Virus record (IMG/VR): IMGVR_UViG_3300042568_000965
Location: 1-52,058 of that record
Reading direction: 5' to 3' (one strand)
DNA from: a virus
DNA length: 52,058 nt
Part shown: in pieces, positions 23,766 through 31,949 of the stretch
Numbering within the stretch: position 1 is the first letter of the stretch
Layout: every line of letters begins with the position of its first letter
Position numbers and translations under genes: made by a program
Notes under the pieces: model-generated
Databases searched by the model: none
What the model was told of the DNA's origin: nothing
What the model saw: the letters and a program-made list of their open reading frames with translations, nothing else

Positions 23766-24311
23766 TTAATATTTATTAAATCTTTTAAACATATTAAGTG
23801 TCTTTAAAACCTGTTCTTGTATAGGCTCAATCACATCTTCATCAATATCCTGTTCGTCAATATATTTAATAACCATTTCATCATTTGTTATGTCATCATC
23901 AACTCGTAAATCTAAAACATCGGTTTCTTCTTTATCATCGTGACCGAAAGTTCCGTGTTCTAAATCATCTTTTCTATCACCTATCATATCTAATGGTGCT
24001 CCAACGCTAAGGTATTTGCTCTCAAAAGTTTCTTCAGGATGAAATGCCGATCCTGATTGAGCGTCTTCATCAAACAATCCTGTCGATTTCCCATCGAATC
24101 TCATTTCATTAATTCCCACATTTTTATATTCGGAAACATCCCCTTTATTATTTACGGTTAAACCCATCTTATCATTTGCCAAATCCTGAACATATAATGG
24201 TTGAGTATTAGATTGAGAATAATTGGTTACATATCCATCATAGATAGTTCTATGTTTATTGAGAATACTTTCCTTTTCTTCTCTTGTCATCTTAAAAAGA
24301 TATTGATTCAT
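23766..24311 (-). CDS. Conserved virion-type protein (MTREEKESILNKH family)
   Basis: 181 residues. The N-terminus YLFKMTREEKESILNKHRTIYDGYV is a conserved opening in phages of this group. A middle region rich in Gly/Asp leads to an acidic C-terminal third and the end VLKTLNMFKRFNKY. No enzyme motif. First gene of the operon that runs to 22533; a GTATTTATA box lies 16 bases upstream. Confidence 0.7.
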   Translation of the reverse strand: MNQYLFKMTREEKESILNKHRTIYDGYVTNYSQSNTQPLYVQDLANDKMGLTVNNKGDVSEYKNVGINEMRFDGKSTGLFDEDAQSGSAFHPEETFESKYLSVGAPLDMIGDRKDDLEHGTFGHDDKEETDVLDLRVDDDITNDEMVIKYIDEQDIDEDVIEPIQEQVLKTLNMFKRFNKY

Positions 24312-24326
24312 AATTTTTATTTTTTA

Positions 24327-24335
24327 TATAAATAC
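24327..24335 (-). promoter_or_regulatory. GTATTTATA box
   Basis: Variant of the ATATTTATA box before the virion-like operon starting at 24311. The box is followed by a 15-base A/T-rich leader. Confidence 0.42.
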
Positions 24336-24343
24336 ATTTAAAC

Positions 24344-24685
24344 CTATAAAACTTTACTAACCAAATTAATTAGTTGTTTTTTAGTTATAAGATAAGATTC
24401 TTTTTTTATTCCTCTTTTTTTATCGGTATAATATGGGTCTTTTGTCCAAGTATCTTTTTTAATTGAGAGAGATAATGTACTTATTCTTTTACCAATATTG
24501 TCATAATCTCCATCATCCCAAGATACTTTATACATCCATTCACCGGCCGCGTCAAACAATTCTCCCGCAACTCCCCAACTTCCTGGTGATAAACTTTCAC
24601 CATCCATAAATAATAGACATACTCTATCACCAATTTCTAACTTTGGATTTATTCTTGAATCGGGATTTAAATCGTTAGGTCTCAT
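24344..24685 (-). CDS. SH3-like phage protein with terminal ITKKQ element
   Basis: 113 residues. LEIGDRVCLLFMDGE...GVAGELF...WMYKVSWDDGD is a small beta-barrel pattern like other phage proteins that describe a parameter-dependent RNA/DNA- or protein-binding SH3 fold. The C-terminus YLITKKQLINLVSKVL resembles the terminal elements of other proteins here (compare VISETQLQFIINNI at 37378-37647). An ATATTTAT box lies 24 bases upstream. Confidence 0.68.
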   Translation of the reverse strand: MRPNDLNPDSRINPKLEIGDRVCLLFMDGESLSPGSWGVAGELFDAAGEWMYKVSWDDGDYDNIGKRISTLSLSIKKDTWTKDPYYTDKKRGIKKESYLITKKQLINLVSKVL

Positions 24686-24709
24686 ATATTTTTACGTATT
24701 TTATTAATA

Positions 24710-24732
24710 ATAAATATTATCAAAGTATTTAT
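24710..24732. promoter_or_regulatory. Divergent pair of ATATTTAT-type boxes
   Basis: Minus-strand ATATTTAT at 24710-24717 serves the gene at 24685; plus-strand GTATTTAT at 24725-24732 lies six bases before the ATG at 24739. Confidence 0.45.
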
Positions 24733-24738
24733 TGTCGT

Positions 24739-25371
24739 ATGGGTATTACAATTTTAATTAATGAAAATCAAAAAAGAAGACTAATCCTTGAAGGTAGTGG
24801 TGATTTTATTGTTGAGATATTATCAAAAAATTATGAATTTGTTAAAAAAGTTATTAAGGATTCATCAAGTCAGATAGGTCTTAATTTAGAGTTTTTGGTT
24901 AGTTGGGGAGCGACTATTGGCGGATTTGTAGGTCCTTTAGAAGAATTTTTAAGAGGTGTTGAACCTAGTTTATCTGATTTGGAAATTAGTTTAATCTTAA
25001 CAGGGGTTATTTCGTCTTATTATCTCGATAATAAAGAATACGTCAAAAAAATTATCGATACTATAAAAGAAAAAGGTTTATATAAACCATTTAAAAAAGT
25101 CTTAACTAAGAGTAAAGAATTTAAATCTGTTTTTTCTGATTTTATTGGTAGTTTAGGTATTACATTACATAAAGTAACTAACATATTAAGTTATACTTTT
25201 ATATTACCATTATTACCCATACTATATAATATGGTTACCGAGAATAATATTAGTTCATCTGAAATTAGTGACCTATCTAAAAGACTAATAGGGTTTGGTC
25301 TTTTAACCGTATCTGGTTTGGTATTAAAACAATTAATATCAAAAATCGCAAAAAGATTTAAGGGTAAATAA
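24739..25371 (+). CDS. Hypothetical membrane-associated protein with N-terminal ILINENQ tag
   Basis: 210 residues. It opens MGITILINENQKRRLILEG, an I-N-E element of the kind shared by several proteins in the window. Hydrophobic helices occur near 50-70, 82-96, 145-165 and 183-200, so it is probably membrane-active or packed as helical bundle. The C-terminus is basic (KRFKGK). No family recognised. An internal virion protein that enters the host membrane would fit, but this is speculation. Confidence 0.7.
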   Translation: MGITILINENQKRRLILEGSGDFIVEILSKNYEFVKKVIKDSSSQIGLNLEFLVSWGATIGGFVGPLEEFLRGVEPSLSDLEISLILTGVISSYYLDNKEYVKKIIDTIKEKGLYKPFKKVLTKSKEFKSVFSDFIGSLGITLHKVTNILSYTFILPLLPILYNMVTENNISSSEISDLSKRLIGFGLLTVSGLVLKQLISKIAKRFKGK

Positions 25372-25431
25372 TAATTTGTCTATTTGTTTTTATTTTACTA
25401 TATTTTATTAGAAATATTAGTTTTTTAAAAA

Positions 25432-26463
25432 ATGGATAAAAAATTCGACTTTAAGGATATCACATTAGTTCCTGAAACAATCAGTTCAATTTCATCAAGA
25501 AAAGAGGTAAATCCCTTTTATGAAAATGGTAAATTACCAATATTTGTATCACCAATGGATACCGTTGTTGATGGGGATAATTGTGAGTTATTTCACGAAA
25601 ACAAATTAGAGGTATGTTTACCAAGAGGAGTTTTTTCAGGTGAAGATGATTCATTTAGTTCAATATCGTTAACGGATTTTGAGAAAATAATTAATTGGTT
25701 TAGTGATGGTTCATTAGAAACTAAAGAGACTCGATTTTTAGTCGATATCGCTAATGGTCATATGGAAAAATTACACGAATTATGTAAAAAATTCATAGAG
25801 ACAAGAGAATCTGAAAAATATGAAATTATGGTTGGTAATGTCGCCAACCCAAAAACATTTGAGAAATTTTGTGAAATAGGTGTTGATTATGTTAGAGTCG
25901 GTATTGGTGGTGGTAGCGGTTGTTTAACATCTGCGAATACCGGAGTTCACTATCCTATGGCGTCTTTAATTTCTGAATGTTATATGATTAAAAAAAATAA
26001 CGGGTTTAAAACAAAAATAATAGCGGATGGTGGATTTAGAAATTATGATGATATTATCAAAGCCATTGCTTTAGGCGCTGATTATGTTATGTTAGGAGGT
26101 ATTTTAAATAAAACTTTAGAATCTTGTTCACCAACAAAATTATTTGATTTAATACCGATTAGTGAGAAAACTACAAAATTAATATGGGAAAATTTTCCAA
26201 TATTAAAAAAACGTCTATATAAAGATTTTAGAGGTATGAGTACTAAAGAAGTTCAAGTAAAATGGGGTAAAAATAAACCAACAACATCTGAAGGTATTTC
26301 AAAAACAAATAGAATTGAGTACACTTTAAATGGATGGGTTAGTAACTTTGAGGATTATCTTAGATCGGCTATGTCGTATACAAATTCAAAAGATTTAGAA
26401 CAATTTAAAGATAGTGATTATATTTTTATCACCGAAAACGCTCTTAATCGTTATAATAAATGA
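25432..26463 (+). CDS. IMP dehydrogenase / GMP reductase family enzyme
   Basis: 343 residues, a TIM-barrel without CBS domains. The start DFKDITLVPE, SPMDTVV, the catalytic loop GIGGGSGCLTSANTGVHYP with the cysteine near residue 164, the phosphate site IADGGFRNYDDIIKAIALGADYVMLGG and YKDFRGMSTKE all match. IMPDH makes XMP from IMP; GMP reductase makes IMP from GMP. The length and lack of CBS domains fit GMP reductase slightly better, but the flap region is divergent. It would shift guanine nucleotide pools during replication. No clear promoter is visible. Confidence 0.9.
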   Translation: MDKKFDFKDITLVPETISSISSRKEVNPFYENGKLPIFVSPMDTVVDGDNCELFHENKLEVCLPRGVFSGEDDSFSSISLTDFEKIINWFSDGSLETKETRFLVDIANGHMEKLHELCKKFIETRESEKYEIMVGNVANPKTFEKFCEIGVDYVRVGIGGGSGCLTSANTGVHYPMASLISECYMIKKNNGFKTKIIADGGFRNYDDIIKAIALGADYVMLGGILNKTLESCSPTKLFDLIPISEKTTKLIWENFPILKKRLYKDFRGMSTKEVQVKWGKNKPTTSEGISKTNRIEYTLNGWVSNFEDYLRSAMSYTNSKDLEQFKDSDYIFITENALNRYNK

Positions 26464-26469
26464 TGTTTG

Positions 26470-27069
26470 TTATTTAAGATATATTTTAACTTTTAAATCT
26501 CCATCACCTTTAATTAACCTGTGATACATACCTTTTGGTATAAAATATTCTTTACCTTCAGTTAATTTAATTGGTAGTTCATTATCCATTTGAAAATACC
26601 AATTATTTTTATGTTGAGGTATTACCACTCTATCTTGTTCATCAAAATGCCATTTTAATTCTTCGGTTTTAACATTCTCAGAAAATGTTCTTATTTTAAG
26701 TTTTTTGGAGATATTTTCATCTAAAAAAGGAAATGTTTCTAAATCTTTTTGAGAACCGATCGGTAATGAATTTAAGAACATTCTAATATCATATCTGTAT
26801 ATATCAATATTAAGTAATTTTAAAATCTGTTCTAATTCTTCAAAAACCGCGTACCAAATATTTGTAGGTTCTCCATATTCATCTTCTATAGTGTGTTCTA
26901 ATTCTTGGGGTTCTGTATCGACAAAGATATATATTTTACCTTGATTAGACATTATTTTTTTAACTCTAACTTGTAAATCGTGGTCAATAAAATATTCATC
27001 AATAATATTTTTATTACCATACTCATCAAAATATCGATTAATTATATTAATTAATTTTTCAATTTTCAT
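26470..27069 (-). CDS. Cupin-like phage structural-type protein
   Basis: 199 residues. The last third, LKWHFDEQDRVVIPQHKNNWYFQMDNELPIKLTEGKEYFIPKGMYHRLIKGDGDLKVKI, has the repeating beta pattern and F-I-P-KG-x-x-HR motif of cupin barrels and matches a protein of T4-like phages. The N-terminus MKIEKLINIINRYFDEYG parallels that of its upstream neighbour (MKIDNLIGKVLSEIK). Two bases separate the genes, so they form one operon. Confidence 0.72.
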   Translation of the reverse strand: MKIEKLINIINRYFDEYGNKNIIDEYFIDHDLQVRVKKIMSNQGKIYIFVDTEPQELEHTIEDEYGEPTNIWYAVFEELEQILKLLNIDIYRYDIRMFLNSLPIGSQKDLETFPFLDENISKKLKIRTFSENVKTEELKWHFDEQDRVVIPQHKNNWYFQMDNELPIKLTEGKEYFIPKGMYHRLIKGDGDLKVKIYLK

Positions 27070-27070
27070 A

Positions 27071-27691
27071 TTACCAACTTCTACTACTCTTTAAACCCAA
27101 TTTTTTTCTATGTCTTGACACATTACAACTCCAATATCCTGCGGTAGTTCTATCTTTCTTTTGGTCACACTTATGACGAGCTCTGAATGATTTTGCTCTA
27201 CCTTTATTAGCATTTTTTATCCTTAAATTAGGGTCACCAAATGTAACTTTTTTAACGGTTCCTTTTGGTGTTTTAACATATACCGCAAATTTCTTAGGAC
27301 CCCCAGGTGTTCTGAATGGACTATTGAGTTTTACATTTTTTCCGCCCTTTTTAGCTTCAGTTAATATGTCTTCTAAATCAGTTTCATAAATAGGTGCGTC
27401 CAACCAAACCTCATCACCATTCTCCAATAACACTTTTTTACCTAAATCGGACTCAACAATCCATATATCATTTTCATTTAAACTGATTAAGTTTTTATCA
27501 TATAAAGACCTAACTTCATTAATTAAATTAAAGAATTTATCTGAATATACTCTGAAAATATTCTCATTTAAAGGTATTTTATTTTCAATATGGTAACTCA
27601 GTTCTTCAGATATTTGAACATCTTTTATCAATTTCATAGGTGGATTTTTAATCTCACTTAAAACTTTACCTATTAGATTATCTATTTTCAT
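27071..27691 (-). CDS. Phage protein with conserved GGPKKFAVYVK / FRARHKCD domain
   Basis: 206 residues. The C-terminal 85 residues (SPFRTPGGPKKFAVYVKTPKG...VTFGDPNLRIK...SFRARHKCDQKKDRTTAGYWSC) form a Cys/His-containing domain that recurs at the C-terminus of proteins in many marine and freshwater phages; its function is unknown to me. The N-terminus MKIDNLIGKVLSEIKNP contains L-S-E, like the terminal tags of other proteins. KKGGKN and the basic end suggest nucleic-acid or capsid contact. An ATATTTAT box lies 20 bases upstream. Confidence 0.75.
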   Translation of the reverse strand: MKIDNLIGKVLSEIKNPPMKLIKDVQISEELSYHIENKIPLNENIFRVYSDKFFNLINEVRSLYDKNLISLNENDIWIVESDLGKKVLLENGDEVWLDAPIYETDLEDILTEAKKGGKNVKLNSPFRTPGGPKKFAVYVKTPKGTVKKVTFGDPNLRIKNANKGRAKSFRARHKCDQKKDRTTAGYWSCNVSRHRKKLGLKSSRSW

Positions 27692-27710
27692 AAACCTCTT
27701 TTTTATATTA

Positions 27711-27718
27711 ATAAATAT
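27711..27718 (-). promoter_or_regulatory. ATATTTAT box
   Basis: Minus-strand box before the 27691-26470 operon; AAAAAAGAGG follows six bases before ATG and could serve as a weak ribosome-binding site. Confidence 0.45.
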
Positions 27719-27781
27719 GTCTATATTTGATATATGAATGAGAAAATAAAATCGGTAAACACTTTTTATCGTAAAATTAAA

Positions 27782-28657
27782 CTATATTCTATTCTTCCAT
27801 TTATTTGTCAATACAACATCCCCATAGGATATTAATCTCATTAATTCGGGTTTTTTAATCTTAATAATATCTTTAATTTTAAAAATCAAATTATTTTTAT
27901 TACAGAATTCTTCGGCGAATTTAAACTTTATTTCATTAATTTTTGTTCTCCATAAATTTTTTGGTTTACACTCAATTACATATTTTTCATTTATTACAAA
28001 ATCAGGAAAGTAGTTTTTATTAATACCATCAATTTCGTATGGGATTTTATATTTATCAGATTCACCATTTTCCCAAGGTAAATTAAAACGTTCAATCACA
28101 TATATCATATAACTCAACTCTAGTAAACTTCTAAAAAACCAATCCTTGTACCATCCAGAAATCCCATTTCCAGAATTTTTTGGGGCTGGCTTACCGAACA
28201 TACGATTTTTATTACCTCTATTTAATAAAGATTGTTTATTTTTTAGTTCGATTAACTTTTTATCGGCAATTTCTTTTCCATATTTTTTAACCCAAATAGT
28301 ATAAACTGATTTACCATACATTGGATTATTCTCTCCTTTAGTTAAATTTGAAATTTTTTTCCTAAATTCTTCAGTTTTATAAACTTCATAATCCCTCGAT
28401 TCGACCATTTTATTTTTTGATTCTTCAGTATGTTTTTTACCAAAAAATGGGTTCAGTTCACCAAACTTACCATACATTGGATTATTTTTTCCTTTAACTC
28501 TTTCTGACATTCTTTTTTTGGTCTCATCGTTCATTATTTCTTTTAAACCGCAACTTTTACATTTAGAATATTTTTTTTCCGCATTTAACATATTATACTT
28601 ATTTTTATATGTTATTTCACATTCACATTTCGGACAATTTCTTTTAAAACTTGTCAT
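27782..28657 (-). CDS. Homing endonuclease-like protein: NUMOD3 repeats plus PD-(D/E)xK nuclease
   Basis: 291 residues. N-terminal CPKCECE and CKSC form a zinc finger; three NUMOD3-type motifs follow (MSERVKGKNNPMYGK, NPFFGKKHTEESKNKM, LTKGENNPMYGKS), the DNA-binding modules of phage homing endonucleases. The C-terminal third has YFPDFVINEKYVIECKPK, a PD...ExK-type nuclease core. It cuts and copies itself into related genomes. It is transcribed away from a P-loop kinase gene 59 bases off that carries an insertion in its Walker A motif; that gene is a natural candidate target. Confidence 0.8.
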   Translation of the reverse strand: MTSFKRNCPKCECEITYKNKYNMLNAEKKYSKCKSCGLKEIMNDETKKRMSERVKGKNNPMYGKFGELNPFFGKKHTEESKNKMVESRDYEVYKTEEFRKKISNLTKGENNPMYGKSVYTIWVKKYGKEIADKKLIELKNKQSLLNRGNKNRMFGKPAPKNSGNGISGWYKDWFFRSLLELSYMIYVIERFNLPWENGESDKYKIPYEIDGINKNYFPDFVINEKYVIECKPKNLWRTKINEIKFKFAEEFCNKNNLIFKIKDIIKIKKPELMRLISYGDVVLTNKWKNRI

Positions 28658-28708
28658 ATTGTTTTTTTTTATCTATAATTATATTCGGTATCTAACATAC
28701 CTCTAATA

Positions 28709-28716
28709 ATAAATAT
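28709..28716 (-). promoter_or_regulatory. ATATTTAT box
   Basis: Minus-strand ATATTTAT 51 bases before the homing endonuclease start. It directly abuts the ATG of the divergent kinase gene. Confidence 0.35.
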
Positions 28717-29166
28717 ATGAATAATTTAAAAAAAAATGTACTCCCCGAAAAGATTCTATATCTTATTAGGGGAGTACCTTAATCAGGGTCAGGTAAAACA
28801 ACATTCGCTCAAAAATTGGTTGGTCACGATTTTTTGGTCTGTGAAGCCGACAAGTATTTCATAGATGTTGATGGTAACTATAATTTTGACTTTAATAAAA
28901 TCAAAGATGCACATAAATGGTGTCAAGAATTGGTTGAAACTTATATGAAAGATAGTTTAGTTAATGACCAATTTTATCGTGAGATTGCGGTATCAAATAC
29001 ATTTACCCAAGAGTGGGAAATGAAACCTTACTTTGAATTATCCGAAAAATACGGATACAAACTTTTCACCGTTGTAGTTGAGAACAGACACGGGGGTAAA
29101 AATATTCACGGAGTTCCTGATGACAAATTAGAAATAATGAGAAATAGATTTGAATTTAAGTTATGA
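28717..29166 (+). pseudogene. P-loop kinase broken by a 6-base insertion with in-frame stop
   Basis: Reads MNNLKKNVLPEKILYLIRGVP, stop (TAA at 28780-28782), SGSGKTTFAQKLVGHDFLVCEADKYF and so on to 29166 in one frame. Removing TAATCA (28780-28785) restores GVPGSGKTT, a perfect Walker A. The remainder (SNTFTQEWEMKPYFELSEKYGYKLFTVVVENRHGGKNIHGVP) is intact and belongs to a phage family of small AAA/polynucleotide-kinase-like ATPases. A restart at the ATG at 28816 would give 116 residues without a P-loop. Either a recent mutation, a sequencing artefact, readthrough, or a scar of the neighbouring homing endonuclease. All other genes use TAA as stop, so recoding is unlikely. Confidence 0.82.
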
Positions 29167-29360
29167 GAAGTTTTTTTTATGTTATATCGATAATAATAAG
29201 ACTTTTAATTATCTATAAAGTATTTGTACTATTATTTACAACGGCAACATCAGTAGACGAAGAATCTTTTAAAAAATTAATATGGTGGGGAGTTTTTCTA
29301 ATATTTGACATATGGTTACAACAATCTTTTCCTTTCGATAATAATGATAAAGAAGACTAA
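29163..29360 (+). CDS. Small membrane protein
   Basis: 65 residues with two hydrophobic helices (about 3-27 and 40-54) and an acidic tail DNNDKED. The ATG overlaps the stop of the kinase gene (TTATGAG), so its translation would be coupled to a gene that is now interrupted; a restart inside the kinase would keep it expressed. The function is unknown. Confidence 0.65.
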   Translation: MRSFFYVISIIIRLLIIYKVFVLLFTTATSVDEESFKKLIWWGVFLIFDIWLQQSFPFDNNDKED

Positions 29361-29378
29361 ATATTTATCATTATCACA

Positions 29379-29387
29379 ATATTTATA
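29379..29387 (+). promoter_or_regulatory. ATATTTATA box
   Basis: Plus-strand ATATTTATA 16 bases before the ATG at 29404; a second ATATTTAT lies at 29361-29368. Confidence 0.45.
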
Positions 29388-29403
29388 AAAAAAAGATTTT
29401 AAT

Positions 29404-29913
29404 ATGAAAAGAGTTATATTAGACGAAAAAAAAATTCGTAAAATAATCAGACAACAATTACTTGAGGATGTCTCATTAGAAAAAGAAAAAACAGATTCTA
29501 AACCAAGATGTTTAACAACTAACACCATTCCATTAGACGACATCGTTGGCACATCAAAAGATTTTAACTTATACATCTCAAATTTGAATAAAAGAGATGG
29601 GGGTATTAATGGTATGGTCGATGCTCTTGATATTTTAAGAACTTTAAGACTACATCCTCATATTAATGATGGTGGTGAACATTTATCATATGATTTAATG
29701 AATCACCTTAATATGTTCAGAAATAAACATTATTATGACGAAACAAATGGAGATTGTCTTAGCGCGATGGATAAAGTAATTGAACTTTATAAAGAAAATG
29801 AGCACGGCGAAGAATTGGTTAAGGACATTGAAAAAGTTTTAAATCATAAAGACCCGACTCCTAGAGCGAAGGAGTATTTAAAACGTTGTTTGAATTTAAT
29901 AAAAGAAAAATAA
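29404..29913 (+). CDS. Hypothetical protein with N-terminal VILDEKK tag
   Basis: 169 residues. The first 21 residues (MKRVILDEKKIRKIIRQQLL and so on) form a basic amphipathic helix containing L-D-E, of the type shared by several proteins here. The rest is helical with an HPHINDGGEHLSYDLMNHLNMF segment; no family is recognised. Two tandem ATATTTAT boxes precede it and a strong terminator follows, so it is probably a single late gene. Confidence 0.7.
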   Translation: MKRVILDEKKIRKIIRQQLLEDVSLEKEKTDSKPRCLTTNTIPLDDIVGTSKDFNLYISNLNKRDGGINGMVDALDILRTLRLHPHINDGGEHLSYDLMNHLNMFRNKHYYDETNGDCLSAMDKVIELYKENEHGEELVKDIEKVLNHKDPTPRAKEYLKRCLNLIKEK

Positions 29914-29962
29914 TCCCCATATAGTTGGGGACTTTTAGGATCGTTATCGTTACGGTAACATT

Positions 29963-29994
29963 AAAAGGGGAGGTTCGCTACCATCCCCTTTTTT
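29963..29994 (+). terminator. Terminator
   Basis: AAAAGGGGA-GGT, loop TCGCT, ACC-(A)-TCCCCTTTT followed by T. A smaller CCCCA/TGGGG hairpin lies just upstream. Confidence 0.88.
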
Positions 29995-30008
29995 AAAAAT
30001 AAAAAATT

Positions 30009-31256
30009 ATGGAAAGAAAAATATTATCAGAAGAATTAGGGAGAATGTCTTACCTTTTTGCATATAAAAGAGGTGTTGTTGTAAGTGAACAAAATTTGGT
30101 TGGCGTATCAAATAACCCTGAAAAGTCAGGTGTCGATATTAGAACAAACGCCCCTAATTGGAATGGAGGTTCTTCAGGAAACTTATCATTTACAAATTTT
30201 TCAACGGATAATAGAGGAATAATTGTTAACGCATCCAATGTTGGCTACAAAGAAAATTTATATGTATTGTCAGTTTCGTCAGGAATTGGGAAAAATTTAC
30301 CATATAGTATTACAAAAAAAGACCCTATATCAGATACTCCAGAATTAACAAGATTTGAGTTTGTTGGGGAATCATTTCCTTATGCCGATAATATGATAAC
30401 GCCGGAAGTAAATAAAAATGTTAAAGCGGAATCTCTTCTCTACTTAATTAGAGATACTATCATTAAAAATATTAATGAGGGGGGTATAGATTCTATTAAG
30501 AATATTAAATTAAAGGGGTTTGCGGATTCTGCCAGACCTACATTAGATGTTCCTAGAGGTTATAAAGGATTAGATCACTCAAAAGTAGGGTGTGATAAAC
30601 CTTATTGCGGTGAAAGAGACGATTCAAAACGTAATTTATTTTTGGCAGAACAAAGAGCTAAAAGAATGTCAACGTTTTTAAAGAATTTGGTGAAACAAAA
30701 AATAAATGTGGATATTCCCGATGATAAATTTATATTCGATGAACCTGAAAGCGCTTTTGACCCTAATAAAACAGATAAAAACATTAGAGAAGGTAAAAAA
30801 AGTGTTTACGTTGAGGTTATTCCTTCTGAACCAAAATTAGGTTCAGGTGTAAGTGGTGAAGAAACTAAAGTGATTACCGTTGTACCAAAACCAAAACAAG
30901 GAGTAATAAATTATAAAGGTTATGAACTTAACGTACTTGAAAATATAAAATCTAATACCGGTTATTCCGTTATAACGGTCGAAGATAATGATATCGTTAG
31001 AAAATTAATATCTAATGGGGATATTCCTGATTTAAGTGTTACGGGTAAAATTAATGGTAAAACATTGGTAAAAGGAGAAATCACCGGAAATGAAGTAAAA
31101 ATTGATGGATTATCTTGGGGTAATTTAACCGATTACGAGGAAGGTTCATATGCAAATATGAGATATATAACGGATCCAGGTGTTTTATGTGTAAAACGTT
31201 TCATTGATGGTTCGGTTGAATTAGGTGTTTACAAAGTTGTATTGTCGGAAAGTTAA
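30009..31256 (+). CDS. OmpA-like domain protein with N-terminal ILSEE tag
   Basis: 415 residues. The start MERKILSEELGRMSYLFAYK and the following VVVSEQNL carry L-S-E and V-S-E elements, a start common in large phages of this group. A central OmpA-like peptidoglycan-binding domain (about 130-275) is suggested by IKLKGFADSA, NLFLAEQRAKRMSTFLK and the final VYVEVIP strand. The C-terminal part (290-415) is beta-rich and unassigned. No signal peptide, so it is more likely a virion protein that contacts the cell wall during entry than a host envelope protein. Confidence 0.72.
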   Translation: MERKILSEELGRMSYLFAYKRGVVVSEQNLVGVSNNPEKSGVDIRTNAPNWNGGSSGNLSFTNFSTDNRGIIVNASNVGYKENLYVLSVSSGIGKNLPYSITKKDPISDTPELTRFEFVGESFPYADNMITPEVNKNVKAESLLYLIRDTIIKNINEGGIDSIKNIKLKGFADSARPTLDVPRGYKGLDHSKVGCDKPYCGERDDSKRNLFLAEQRAKRMSTFLKNLVKQKINVDIPDDKFIFDEPESAFDPNKTDKNIREGKKSVYVEVIPSEPKLGSGVSGEETKVITVVPKPKQGVINYKGYELNVLENIKSNTGYSVITVEDNDIVRKLISNGDIPDLSVTGKINGKTLVKGEITGNEVKIDGLSWGNLTDYEEGSYANMRYITDPGVLCVKRFIDGSVELGVYKVVLSES

Positions 31257-31261
31257 TTTTT

Positions 31262-31885
31262 TTAAAAATTATCAAAAGATATAACATCTTTACCTGAGTA
31301 ACCTTTATATTCTAAAACAAAAAATCCTGTAACTGATAAACAATCTGTATTAGGATTATAGTGTGTTTTATATTCTCCACACATATTTCCATAATTAATC
31401 ATATCATAAAGTAGTGCAATTTTATGAAATTTTGATGACATAAAATTCTTTATAATATCTTCAGCGTAATTTTGGTAAGTTTTTTTATCGATACCCATAT
31501 AGTTTATGGTGGTCACATTTTTATATTGAAATAAAATCTCCATTTTATTTTTATATTCTTTTTTAATTTTTTTATTTTTCAAAAAATAATTAAATCTATC
31601 ACTATGTTTTTCTAATAATACATTACGAAAAATTTTATGGTTTTCGTGACTAAATACTGAGTAGTGCGACATATACTCAGATTGATATTTCGCAGATTCA
31701 CCACAAACTTCATCGTGTTTCATTCTACTAACATTCGCCTTTTTTCTTTCTTTCATCGCCTCTTCAAATACTAAAGAATCTAATAATTTTAAATTTATTT
31801 TTTTGAAGTCAATAACATCATCTTTTGTTTGTGATAAAAGTAGTGTTGAAAACAACAATGTAATAGATATTAATATTTTATTCAT
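31262..31885 (-). CDS. Secreted CAP/SCP-like protein
   Basis: 207 residues from the ATG at 31885. Signal peptide MNKILISITLLFSTLLLSQ. SAKYQSEYMSHYSVFSHENH, YAEDIIKNFMSSKFHKIALLYD and the Cys-containing end follow the CAP (SCP/PR-1) fold, which in bacteria is a secreted domain of unclear activity. An upstream ATG (31912) lies inside the promoter. The promoter is nearly identical to that of its neighbour at 31950, so the pair looks like a tandem duplication of a unit. Confidence 0.7.
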   Translation of the reverse strand: MNKILISITLLFSTLLLSQTKDDVIDFKKINLKLLDSLVFEEAMKERKKANVSRMKHDEVCGESAKYQSEYMSHYSVFSHENHKIFRNVLLEKHSDRFNYFLKNKKIKKEYKNKMEILFQYKNVTTINYMGIDKKTYQNYAEDIIKNFMSSKFHKIALLYDMINYGNMCGEYKTHYNPNTDCLSVTGFFVLEYKGYSGKDVISFDNF

Positions 31886-31889
31886 ACTA

Positions 31890-31897
31890 CAAATATA
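31890..31897 (-). promoter_or_regulatory. Host-like promoter of the CAP-like gene
   Basis: TATATTTG with TTTTG 19 bp upstream, four bases before ATG. About 30 bases are shared with the region before 32594. Confidence 0.8.
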
Positions 31898-31949
31898 CAA
31901 ATTAAATTTCATTCCGCAAAATTTTTATATTATAAATAATCGGTAATAC

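Noticed and set aside
28717-29166. Alternative genetic code with TAA read as sense
   Set aside because: TAA ends most other genes here; only this frame has an internal TAA.
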